NCBI GenBank assembly: GCA_900759015.1
Contig: CAAEUE010000006.1
Span: forward strand, 1 to 5,955
From: Clostridia bacterium
GTDB lineage: Bacteria > Bacillota > Clostridia > TANB77 > CAG-508
Length of the DNA stretch: 5,955 bases
Reading direction: 5' to 3'
The notes under the pieces are model-generated. The model was not told where the DNA came from and did not search any database. It saw only the letters and a program-made list of their open reading frames with translations. The position numbers and the translations under genes were made by a program. Below, piece after piece: positions 5,909 through 5,955 of this stretch (positions are counted from its first letter, which is position 1; every line of letters begins with the position of its first letter).

Positions 5909-5955
5909 ATGAATTTAAAAACAAACAATAAAAGAACACAAAAAGGTATTACGCT
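5909..5955 (+). CDS. Start of a probable prepilin-like (type IV pilin N-terminus) protein, 3'-truncated
   Basis: ATG at 5909 follows AAGGAGG (5892-5898) by 10 bases. The visible residues are MNLKTNNKRTQKGIT followed by CT-, most likely Leu (GITL). A short, basic, Asn/Lys-rich leader ending in KG followed by ITL matches the prepilin peptidase cleavage site of type IV pilins and pseudopilins, where the hydrophobic helix would begin immediately after. Only 15 residues are visible, so the class is an informed guess and the rest of the protein is unknown. Such leaders occur on many clostridial surface proteins. The unusual upstream region (microsatellite, hairpins, tandem repeat) belongs to this gene if it is transcribed from about 5617. 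Confidence 0.55.
   Translation, partial: MNLKTNNKRTQKGIT

Overview
The window is AT-rich (about 30% GC by eye). It has AGGAGG-type ribosome binding sites, intrinsic terminators and a spoIIID sporulation regulator. This points to a low-GC, endospore-forming Firmicute of the Clostridia type; I cannot name a genus.

Layout, left to right. (1) Positions 1-882 hold the 3' part of a gene whose start lies before the window. It encodes a formylglycine-generating-enzyme/C-type-lectin-fold protein. Its last ~50 codons change abruptly from ~29% GC with A-ending codons to ~50% GC with C/T-ending codons. This is the expected signature of the variable region (VR) of a diversity-generating retroelement (DGR) target gene, and a small hairpin without a T-tract follows the stop codon. 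No reverse transcriptase, template repeat or accessory gene is visible, so the retroelement core would have to lie outside the window. (2) A 55-residue zinc-ribbon protein (1125-1292) has a good promoter, a ~120 nt leader and a terminator. (3) spoIIID (minus strand) converges on that terminator and has a convincing sigma-E-type promoter. (4) A two-gene ABC-2 exporter operon (ATPase 1819-2724, permease 2717-4165, translationally coupled through a TTG start) ends at a bidirectional terminator. (5) A DUF1015-family gene (minus strand, 4204-5466) has a textbook sigma-A promoter. (6) A complex 5' region (about 5605-5908) carries a (AG)14 microsatellite, a GNRA-capped hairpin, a terminator-like hairpin and a 13-nt tandem repeat. 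It precedes a gene that starts at 5909 and runs off the window, whose first residues look like a prepilin leader (KGIT).

How it fits together: most of the window is ordinary Clostridia chromosome (sporulation regulator, exporter, conserved enzyme-like protein). The two window edges are the unusual part: a DGR-type diversified lectin-fold gene at the left, and at the right the start of a probable pilin-like surface gene with a microsatellite-bearing, possibly attenuated leader. A link between the two edges (DGR targets in such bacteria may carry pilin-like N-termini) is inference only.
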